DNA from: Candidatus Hodarchaeota archaeon
GTDB lineage: Archaea; Asgardarchaeota; Heimdallarchaeia; Hodarchaeales; YT1-039
Length of the DNA stretch: 20,139 nucleotides
Reading direction: 5' to 3'
NCBI GenBank assembly: GCA_016840025.1
Contig: JAEOTF010000397.1
Coordinates: 1-20,139, forward strand
Of this stretch, positions 6,891 to 15,500 are shown piece by piece. Position numbers and translations under genes: made by a program. Within the stretch, counting starts at the first letter, position 1. Each line of letters opens with the position of its first letter. The notes under the pieces are model-generated. The model did no database searches and had not been told where the DNA came from. It saw only the letters and a program-made list of their open reading frames with translations.

Positions 6891-8279
6891 CTAGATTACG
6901 AGTTTCCAAGTTACAGAGTGATTTTCTTTTTCAACTACTTCAGGGGGACTTAAATGAAATGTTTTTAGGATCCCTTCTAAGAAGCCATCGAGTAGGATTG
7001 TAGTAAACTCCTTAGAATATCCTTTATCGGTCCAATCTTGAATCTTAATGAAAAGAAATTGCCCTTCACGAATGAGTGAGAGCGCTCGCGCCGATAATAA
7101 TCGTTGTGATGGAGTCCATTCACCCATTAGATAACTCATCCAAGATTTCTGAAATGATAAACCATAAGTCATTCCTAACAAAATTGAACTTTTTTGAAGC
7201 TTTGGTTTTAGCTCTTGAATGACCTCTTTGTAGCTTTCATCTTGAGCAATTTCTGCGTACTCCGACAAAACCTCTTTCTCAAAACGATCCAAAAGGCCTT
7301 CTTCAAATAATCGTCTTAACATAATCTCTGGTAACGAGAAGTAAAAGGTTTTAATTAAAGCAATATTACTACTTGAGTCTTCAATAGTGGTTAAATGAAA
7401 AGTGGCAAAGGGAACAAACTCTTCAAATAGTAATAAACACCGACTCACGCTTTCTTCTAAATTTGATCTTTTATCAATATCATACTTATGTAAGAAAATA
7501 GAAAGTTTTGGCTGTTTTTCATTTGTTTCAGAAACGATTTGCCATATTTCTCTCAAATAATCAAAAGAGATTTTAAAAGATATTTCATCCTGAATATCGA
7601 TGATATAGATTAATGCAGAGATTCCTCTCCATCTCTCCTTACGGGATATATGCTGCTTTCGGAAAGCAGTTTGCCCACCATAGTCCATAATCATAAATCT
7701 TTTACCTAAAAATTCAAGCATTTTTTGTGAAATCTCAACACCAATCGTAGCCTTTAAACCTTTAACCATATCTTTTGTCCAATTTTCAAAGAAAATTTTT
7801 TTGATGGAAGTTTTTCCAGCATTTGCTAACCCTACTAAGGCAATTTTTGAAACTTGTTTTGCTGAAGTTGGAATTGGAACATCTATTCCTTCCAACGGGT
7901 CCTGAACAAAACTTTTTAATAATGGTAATACCGTTTCTTTAAAGAGATTAAAAGAGGGAAACATTTCTGTCTTTTTTTTAGGCCAAATTGGGATAATAAC
8001 TTGAGATAAATTATCAAAAAGCTTTTCAACTTCTTTTCTATCTAATTCTTCCTCAAATAGAAGTCGAAGGGTGAAATCACGATAAGTATGAACGTATAAC
8101 AGCATATTTGCGAAACGAATTTCTTGTATTGGGTTGCGCATCGTCTCCGAGAACATTTGTATAGCTTCTAAGAATCCAGCGATTAATTGGGGATCTACCA
8201 TGTTTTCTATCATTTTCTCTGTTTCATAACAAAAGACCTCAACCCCCCCTCGCCGGACAATCGAAAAACGAACAAGCAA
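6891..8279 (-). CDS. Longin-like domain fused to a Rag/Arf-like small GTPase
   Basis: 462 aa from TTG 8279 (AGGATG 8 bases upstream; the start fits the first strand of the domain). Residues 1-95 look like a longin-like domain: strand VRRGGVEVFCYE, the DPQLIAGFLEAIQMFSE helix, strands IRFANMLLYVHTYRDFTLRLLFEE and the EVEKLFDNLSQVI helix. Residues 145-335 are a GTPase: P-loop G150-S158 (GLANAGKTS), switch I T178 (KATIGVE), G3 D199-Q203 (DYGGQ) and G4 HKYD 264-267. HKxD in place of NKxD is the Rag/Gtr signature, while DYGGQ resembles Arf DxGGQ, with Q203 at the catalytic position. Residues 340-462 are a further domain ending in DGFLEGILKTFHLSPPEVV, possibly V4R-like. Longin/roadblock domains bind and regulate Rag/Arf GTPases, so this is a self-contained module, probably acting downstream of the REC-longin protein. 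Confidence 0.9.
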   Translation of the reverse strand: MLVRFSIVRRGGVEVFCYETEKMIENMVDPQLIAGFLEAIQMFSETMRNPIQEIRFANMLLYVHTYRDFTLRLLFEEELDRKEVEKLFDNLSQVIIPIWPKKKTEMFPSFNLFKETVLPLLKSFVQDPLEGIDVPIPTSAKQVSKIALVGLANAGKTSIKKIFFENWTKDMVKGLKATIGVEISQKMLEFLGKRFMIMDYGGQTAFRKQHISRKERWRGISALIYIIDIQDEISFKISFDYLREIWQIVSETNEKQPKLSIFLHKYDIDKRSNLEESVSRCLLLFEEFVPFATFHLTTIEDSSSNIALIKTFYFSLPEIMLRRLFEEGLLDRFEKEVLSEYAEIAQDESYKEVIQELKPKLQKSSILLGMTYGLSFQKSWMSYLMGEWTPSQRLLSARALSLIREGQFLFIKIQDWTDKGYSKEFTTILLDGFLEGILKTFHLSPPEVVEKENHSVTWKLVI

Positions 8280-8545
8280 CTCTTTTTCATCCTTTGATTA
8301 AGATTATTCAATACGACAGCTCTTTAACCGATTTTTTTGAATAGTTTTATACTAAAAATCACGATATTCAGATTTATTTGGTAATTTTATGTAGCTTTAT
8401 TTAGCTTTCTAATTTTCAATAACTAATTCATTTATTCTTCTATAGAAATTATCTTCCCGTAATATCAGAAAAAATCTGTTTTACACTCCATTATAAAAGT
8501 TAATAACCAAACTTTATCGGAATTCTAGAGCTATCAGGACATCCG

Positions 8546-9433
8546 CTAAAAAATTGATTCCGATAGTAATTTTGTTAGTTGTTTCCAGACATCTTCTACA
8601 TCCCAATACTTAGCTGTTTTAATTTGGTCTGATACATCAGTAAAAATCACTTTAATTTTAAGAGATTCAAAATAATTGATCTTGGGAGCTATCAAAGCTA
8701 ACATGAATTGTTTCTTTCCACCTCGCACATTTTGATCAGTAACAGAATCAAAGAAAAGATATCCATCCTTTTTAATATTCTGTATTGATATGAGAATTCC
8801 ACGGGCATCATAAAAGTTTAAATGACCATAAATGGATACTGTAGCTTGGTATAACTGGATTCCGAGATCTTCAAGAGTTATAGGTAGTGAAAATTTGGAA
8901 GGGTAAAAAGTTTTGACTTGGGGGCCTAGAATATCATCCCAATCCATCATAAAAAACTGAACCTGTTCTCTTTCTTCTTCACTAATGGAAGGTTTTAATT
9001 CCGAGCGCATAGAGGAGAATATTCCATTAATCTTGGCATTTAGATTCTTTATCTTTTGTCTTCTTTTAATAGTTCCCGCTATTCGAGCTAACAGATCATC
9101 AATATCCACTGGTTTAGTGATATAATCATCTACACCAAGAATTTTACCGAATCGGATATCACTAGGAGCAGAACGTGCGGTTAAAAAGAAGAAGGGAATT
9201 TGGCTCCATTTAGGATTTGTAGAGATTGCTCGGAAAAAATCATATCCATCCATTTCAGGCATCATGATATCGGAAATTACAATATCAGGAGGAGTTTCTA
9301 ACCCAGAAAGGAGTTCAATGGCCTTTTTTCCGTTTATAGCGGTAAGAACTCGATATTCATTAAATTCTAAGGTCATCTGCAGATTGATCAAGACATCTGG
9401 ATTGTCATCTACTACAAGAATAAAAGGATGCAA
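8546..9433 (-). CDS. Response regulator: receiver domain with C-terminal longin-like domain
   Basis: 295 aa from TTG 9433, preceded by a purine-rich GGAAGGAAG; no other start fits before the first receiver strand. Residues 1-125 are a complete receiver: acidic pair D9-D10, phosphoacceptor D55 (DIVISDIMMPEMDGYDFF), T85 (FFFLTARS) and K107 (DDYITKP). There is no DNA-binding domain. Instead, residues about 158-295 begin FFMMDWDDILGPQVKTFYP, an opening typical of longin-like proteins (strand, then GP.V...YP), continue with LGIQLYQATVSIYGHL and RGILISIQNIKKDGYLFFDSV, and end in a VWKQLTKLLSE helix. Phosphorylation would probably control a protein contact rather than transcription. It lies 194 bp downstream of the histidine kinase, its likely phosphodonor, and upstream of the longin-GTPase. 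The receiver is certain; the longin call is from pattern. Confidence 0.9.
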   Translation of the reverse strand: MHPFILVVDDNPDVLINLQMTLEFNEYRVLTAINGKKAIELLSGLETPPDIVISDIMMPEMDGYDFFRAISTNPKWSQIPFFFLTARSAPSDIRFGKILGVDDYITKPVDIDDLLARIAGTIKRRQKIKNLNAKINGIFSSMRSELKPSISEEEREQVQFFMMDWDDILGPQVKTFYPSKFSLPITLEDLGIQLYQATVSIYGHLNFYDARGILISIQNIKKDGYLFFDSVTDQNVRGGKKQFMLALIAPKINYFESLKIKVIFTDVSDQIKTAKYWDVEDVWKQLTKLLSESIF

Positions 9434-9627
9434 CTATTGTCTTCCTTCCTTTGGAATCATTTTTCTATTAATAGTAATTAGTTTGGAACTTACGATATTT
9501 AGGCTCTCCTGGTTCTATATCTACTATATTGCATCTACATGCCTAGTATAACGTAAATTATTTGTATAGTATAAAAATAGTCAAGGTTATCAAATTAGTA
9601 AGCAAATAATAAGGTTATTTTTTCGAA

Positions 9628-12207
9628 TCAGATCTTTTCCTCTGCAATTTCTGAAGGAATTTCATTAAGTCGGGGGAGAAATACAGAAAATGTGGATCCT
9701 TTTCCATATTCACTTTCAACATATATCCTTCCTTGATGGAGCAAGACTAATTCACGTGCAATACTCAATCCTAAGCCAGACCCTGAAATATTCTCAACTT
9801 CCTCTGATCTGAAAAAACGATCAAACAAATATGGAAGGTCTTTTTCTTGAATACCTCGTCCAGTATCAGAAAACTCAAAAAGCACACCATCCTGCATTTT
9901 CGGATTATAGACTCCTTGATATTTATCCTTAGCACTAATTTGAAAAAAGGAATTAGGAGAAGAATATTTCAGAGCATTATCGATTAGAATTCGAAAAATC
10001 TGGCCTATTTTTTGAGAATCACCCCGTAATTGTAGTTCATCGATAATAAACAGTTCAATAGCTATTTTTTTGGCTTTCCGATGTGGGTCCATCTGATATA
10101 ATATATCGCGTAAAATCGCTAGTGGGTTATAAGATTCCCATTTGAGATGAAGTCTTTCTTCTTGAACCATAGATAAGAGTAGAAAATCCTCAATTAAATC
10201 AGCTAATAACTTAATATTCCGAGAAATTGCATCCATCAGTTTATTTTGTTGTATTTCAGTCATTTTTTCTTTAAATCTTTCTAAATTAGCGATAGAATGA
10301 GCAATAACTGAGATAGGCGTTCGTAGTTCATGTGAAACCGTAGAAACAAATTGTTTACGCATATTTACAAGTTTCAAAAAAGAACTTATATCACGAACAG
10401 CGATAACAAGCCCAAAATTAGGTTTTTCGAGGCTATTAAGAACTGTAGATGTAAGTTGCAGATACTCATCAGTTTTGGGCTCAATAGTCACAGACCCCCC
10501 TGTTTTAGCGAGAAATAACTTTTTTATTGCATTAGCAAATATATTAGTCGATAAATCCAAGCAAGAAACATTATATTGAATCTCTTCACCAATATATGGG
10601 TGAGATACGGTCTTAAAGGCTTTATTAGCCAAAGTGATTCTACCATCAGCATCTAAAACCAGAATTCCTTCTGGAATTATCTCAAGGATAGTTTCAATCT
10701 TATCCTTTTCTGCAAGAACCTCTACTGCTTGTTGTGTGAGAAGTTTCTGCAATTTTATTTCCTTTGTAACTTCTCGTAAAACGACAACCCAACCCTCTGT
10801 TTGAGTAGCAATTTGCATTGGACGAGTTACTATTTCAAAAACCTGTGTAGAAGAAGTAGTTACAAGAGTCTCATGTGACATTCCCTGTTTTTTAGGATGA
10901 AAGAAGTTTTCCAATGGTTGTCCCCCCAACTCTAAAATAAATTTATTTTCTTTTTTATTGGTCAGGAGAGGCAAACATAGTCGTGCTGCGGGGTTAGTTA
11001 ATTGAACTCTTTTTTCATTATCTAGGAGAAGAACACCTATGGGTAAATGCTCTAAAAGGGAACTTCGACGTTGTTTTTCTACATTTATAAGAGCTTGTAG
11101 ACGTTGAATAGAAAGAGAAGCCTGATTAGCTATCGTGTAGAGGAAACGAGTATGATCATCGGTGAAGACACCCTGCTTCTCAGCACCAACAAAAAGTAAG
11201 CCAACAATCTCATTAGATGGATCTAGAATCAAAGGGACTTGAATCAGGGAATTAAGATGATTTATTGGAGAATTTAAAGGATCAAAATCCTCTGAATCTA
11301 TAATTTGTATATTAAATTCCTTTTCATTAAATTTGGGTGAGAGCTCCGTTGGCTGATTAAGCGTATTAATCATTCTTTTTTGGATTTCAGCCTGTACTGG
11401 TGCAGTAAAAGGTCTTTTTGTAAGATATTGAATGCTCTTCAAACTATTAACTACTAAAATACTAGCTGAAACATCGTAAGGAACTGCATTATAAATTTGT
11501 TTTAATAATAATGACATGAGTTCGTTATAATCAAGAACAGAACCTATACTATGGGTTAATTTGAAAATTTCTTGGAGTTCAAAGGTTCGTTGATACGCTC
11601 GTTCCTCAGCTAGCTTCCGTTCATTGATCTCTCTACGAAGTTTTTCATTAGCTAGAATCAATTTTTCTTCAAGAAGCACTCTACTTACTGTATTACCTGT
11701 TTCCCTACCAATAACTTTCAAAATTTGAATTTCTTCATCTGAAAAATGATAACGATGCTTGCTAGCTATATTAAGTGCTCCAATTACTTTTTCTTTCGCT
11801 ATCAAAGGAATACTTGCTACTGATAATATACCATAATGGGTTTCTGGGAATATAGAGGGATAATCTTCGGTAATGAAAGGTTCTCCATTTATTAAAACAG
11901 TTTTAAAGGGTTCTTCATCAATATTAACTCTCTTAACTGGTTGTATAAATTCATCAGGCAATCCTTGATGATACACCACTTCTGCAATGCGCTTTTCAGA
12001 ATTTACTAGATAGATTCCTCCGCCATCAAAGTCTAATAAAGCTAAAGTAGCAGCGAAAAATTCTGGTAGTAGCTCGTTAAGGTGGATAGTTTTATTACCA
12101 ATAGAAATAATACGATTCAGAATTTTTAATTCCAAGTTACGCTTTTTTAATGAATCTTCATCCTTTTTTGATTCCCAAGGTAGAGCGGTTCGCATTTTAA
12201 TGGGCAT
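9628..12207 (-). CDS. Soluble hybrid-sensor histidine kinase (GAF-GAF-PAS-PAS-HisKA-HATPase)
   Basis: 859 aa, ATG 12207. Order: GAF 1 (about 30-175, FDGGGIYLVNSE ... VIGALNIASKHRYHFSDEE); a charged helix (175-205); GAF 2 (206-370); PAS 1 (382-480, LEHLPIGVLLLDNEKRV); PAS 2 (505-602, LEIIPEGILVLDADGRITLANKAF); HisKA with phosphoacceptor H626 (FVSTVSHELRTPISV); and the ATP-binding domain with N box near 741 (FRILIDNALKYS), G1 near 780 (SDTGRGI), F box DLPYLFDRFFR and G2 near 810 (GSGLGLSIAREL). All catalytic boxes are intact. No membrane segment or signal peptide is seen, so it senses a cytosolic signal (small ligand, redox or a partner protein). Such kinases were acquired by archaea from bacteria. 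The downstream REC-longin protein is the only receiver nearby. Confidence 0.95.
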   Translation of the reverse strand: MPIKMRTALPWESKKDEDSLKKRNLELKILNRIISIGNKTIHLNELLPEFFAATLALLDFDGGGIYLVNSEKRIAEVVYHQGLPDEFIQPVKRVNIDEEPFKTVLINGEPFITEDYPSIFPETHYGILSVASIPLIAKEKVIGALNIASKHRYHFSDEEIQILKVIGRETGNTVSRVLLEEKLILANEKLRREINERKLAEERAYQRTFELQEIFKLTHSIGSVLDYNELMSLLLKQIYNAVPYDVSASILVVNSLKSIQYLTKRPFTAPVQAEIQKRMINTLNQPTELSPKFNEKEFNIQIIDSEDFDPLNSPINHLNSLIQVPLILDPSNEIVGLLFVGAEKQGVFTDDHTRFLYTIANQASLSIQRLQALINVEKQRRSSLLEHLPIGVLLLDNEKRVQLTNPAARLCLPLLTNKKENKFILELGGQPLENFFHPKKQGMSHETLVTTSSTQVFEIVTRPMQIATQTEGWVVVLREVTKEIKLQKLLTQQAVEVLAEKDKIETILEIIPEGILVLDADGRITLANKAFKTVSHPYIGEEIQYNVSCLDLSTNIFANAIKKLFLAKTGGSVTIEPKTDEYLQLTSTVLNSLEKPNFGLVIAVRDISSFLKLVNMRKQFVSTVSHELRTPISVIAHSIANLERFKEKMTEIQQNKLMDAISRNIKLLADLIEDFLLLSMVQEERLHLKWESYNPLAILRDILYQMDPHRKAKKIAIELFIIDELQLRGDSQKIGQIFRILIDNALKYSSPNSFFQISAKDKYQGVYNPKMQDGVLFEFSDTGRGIQEKDLPYLFDRFFRSEEVENISGSGLGLSIARELVLLHQGRIYVESEYGKGSTFSVFLPRLNEIPSEIAEEKI

Positions 12208-12574
12208 AGTAGTACTCTCTATAGGAAATTAAGCAAAAAATGCAATATTTCCTCTGATGTAAGTGATACCTTTCATTCACGTTTTCTTTCACGTACTGAG
12301 TTGAGAAGAATTAATAGGATCAAGTATAAATTTGTTAATTACCCTGAACCCTATCACTATCGACCAAGTATCTACTTATGGTTCATAAGAGAAAAATTAA
12401 ATGTAAACATCTCAAAAAGTAAGAATTGGGGATTTAATGCCAATATCCAAGATTTCCTGTCTTAATTTCACTGATTAATTATTAGATCGAACGGTGTAGT
12501 TAATTTATCCTAATTTGTGCATATTTGTTGATACTTTTTACGATCTTTGATAACCTTAGAGCATCAAGGAGTAA
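12208..12574. other. AT-rich intergenic region, no gene seen
   Basis: This 367-bp gap separates the giant surface-protein gene from the histidine kinase gene, both on the - strand. I see no open frame with coding character, no tRNA and no clear terminator or strong TATA box. It should hold the 3' end signals of the giant gene and the kinase promoter, so the kinase, regulator and GTPase genes may form a transcription unit separate from the surface protein. Confidence 0.5.
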
Positions 12575-15500
12575 TCAAGCGCTATATTTGTTTATCTCGC
12601 TCGATTCTAAGTCCTTTACATAGACTAATTTTTTTGAGGTCACAGCAAAAATACCTTGGAGCATATCTGGTTCATTAAACCCTATATTGCGTAGTTCTGA
12701 AATCCAGGTATTAAGGTAAAATACTTCCACCTTTCTCCGATTCACAATACGACGGGCTGCGTGAACAGTTCTTCTTTCTATTTTGGTCAATCGTTTCCAC
12801 TGCTTTGTAACTGTTGTTTCATCAATGCTGAGGGCGTATAGAAGATCGGTATGTAGAAAATACCAACACATAGCTCGAACATTATCTTGAGGGATTTGAG
12901 TGGTACTAATGAACATTTTCAAAATTTCTTCATATTGCTCCTCCAAAGCGTTCTGAAAATCCCGAAGTGCTTGCTCAGTAATCTTAGATGTTTCATTCTC
13001 AGTAATTAGTGTTATTCGAGTGTGTTTTCCTCCACGAGAGGTCATATTAAACCCTGATTGAGCAAAACGAGAAAATTCAGTTTCTTCCTTGGTAAATTCT
13101 TGGAGAAAAGAACCTAAAGCAGCAATAAGACCAGAGAGAGCATCTGAATCAGCTGCACCAATCTGTTCAACATGTGTCTCCGAATAGATTGGAATACCAT
13201 TATTATGAGAAATAAGCACGTGTCTTATGCCTAAAATCTCGAGAAATTCCTGAATTGAGTCAGAACGACGACGAGCTTTTTTAGCTTTTGTTTTTTCACG
13301 CCTGCGAATGATTTGGAAGGAGAATAAAGCAAAAATTGCTACTGCAAAGGCAGCAACACCTATCCAAATCGGATCAATTCCAGCAGAGGGAGGTTTAATG
13401 GCGATTGATGATACAGGTAAGGGTAAGGATGAAGCTGCGTAACCTACTGCACCTGTGTAAGATACCAGAACATCTTCAAGAGCGACTGCTGTTTTAGTAT
13501 ATCTTTTATCAATCTTAACAGTAGCTATACCATCTGTACCGGTCCTTTCACTTATATTCAAAATCAGGGTATTATCTGCAGATAGCATTTCCAAAGCAGA
13601 AATAAGAATAAACTGCGCAGAGAGGCTAGGTGGAGTTCCTTCATAACGAAGGACGATTGTAAAATTAATGGGTTCATTTTGTATTGGTGTACCATTTTCA
13701 AAGGTCAACTGAACCTCTAATACAAGATTTTCTCCTTGAGTAAAGACCGTAGGAAGATCGTGCCATTGAAGAATAGTTACATATTTCGGGAAGACAGTTA
13801 AAGTAGTATTAACTGAAAATGGATGATAATAAGTGCGGTTAGTAGATAACTGAAGAATATAAATTTCGTTAGCGGTTAGTAAAGTACAATCAACAGTAAT
13901 TCGGTATGTTCCTGATCCTAATGAAGTAGCATTACCAGTTTTATCTGTATTATTGAGTAACCAAGAAACTATTAGGTCTGAAACAGGATTATTGAATTGA
14001 TCTACTATAGTAAGAGTATAGACTGCAGTTTCATTTACAAATTGACCCACATCCTCAAGATCAGGAGTGAAAAAACTGCCAATTACCTCAAAAGAGATCG
14101 AGGTACTATTACTCTGGAGCTGAAATCCAGTGTAGCTGATCTGAATACTAGTATAGGAGTCAGGAGTAGTTTGATTTGTAAAGAGAAGAACATGATAAGT
14201 GCCTGTATCAATATCACTATTCCCAATATCCATAAATAAGGGGTTATTCCAGTCACTGGAAAAAATAACGCCCTCTGGTGCCGCATTTGAGTCAAGATCA
14301 TTAAGTTGAATAACAACTGTAACATTCTGACCTGCATCCACCGATTCAGAAAAACTAATAATTGTCATATTGACCATATGAGGGAGAAGAGTCAGTTGAG
14401 TATGATTTACTTGTGATTCGTAGCCATATTTTACAAAATTGTAAGAAATGTTATAGAAACCCTTGTCAAGGCTGGTTGTATTCAATGTAATATTATAGAG
14501 GCCGTTGATGGCATCAGTTTCAACCGAAAAGTCTGTTGTTGCGCTCCCATTGACGAAAACGTTAACTGTAGCATCTGAAATATTACTGTCAATGGTTTCT
14601 GACCACCAATATAGAACAGAAAAGTTATAATCGGCTAAGACAGTTGAACTTGAACTGCTAAGAAGCACCGGGAAGTTAGTAGCTCGACCATGAATTATAA
14701 AGAACGCATAGTAAACTTGTTTAACATAACCATTTCTGGTTAATGTTATCGTTACAGTAATATTTTTGGGAAGAGAATCTGATGGGTCGGAATCAACAGT
14801 GAAATTGAGTCCTGAAAGTTGAATAATAGCACCTATCGGATTCGAAACAGGAACTGCACCTGGAGAAGGTACGAGAGATGAGGAATTAGTATCTAACCAA
14901 TTCAAAGAGAATGTAACATTCTCTTCGATTAAAAAGTGTAGATTTGAGTTATTTAAAAGGACGGTGCCGTTAGTTAAAGCCGTTGTAAGAAGTGTTGGAC
15001 GGGAATCAACCTGAGCATACAGTACCCAACTCTGATTTACATAGCCATACTTTCCTAGATGAATAGTGATATTCCATAATCCAAGGCGATCAAGTCCTAA
15101 AGCAGAAAACTGATAGTCATAATTTCCACCCACTTGAATAAGCCAAGAGCTTATAGAAGTATTGACAGTCGCGCTGATTTCAGTAGCAGAAAGACCTGTT
15201 GAAAGGAGAGAATCATTCCAAGTGAGATTAAAACCAAAAATATTGTTATAATAGAGCATAATAATGCTTTCATTACTCCGGGGTGACCCATCGTCAAGGG
15301 TACCTATCATAATGGTTTCACGAGGAATCACAGCAAAGACAAGTTCAACGGTTTGACTACTATAGCTAGGTTTACTGAAGGTTATGTTTACAGAGTATGT
15401 ACCCATTTGAGTAAGCGAAAGATCAAAAGTAAAAGTATAATTTCCTGGACCACTAGCTGAATCAAAGGATGCAAATCCTTCTATATTGGGAGTAGCGCCT

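Noticed and set aside
9264..9551. 95-codon + strand frame antisense to the receiver domain
   Set aside because: It overlaps the phosphoacceptor region of the response regulator on the other strand and shows no domain.
14083..14337. Open frames of 62-91 codons inside the giant gene (for example 14083-14337, 17815-18090, 13997-14239)
   Set aside because: They are shadows of the 1919-codon frame, without ribosome sites or recognisable domains.
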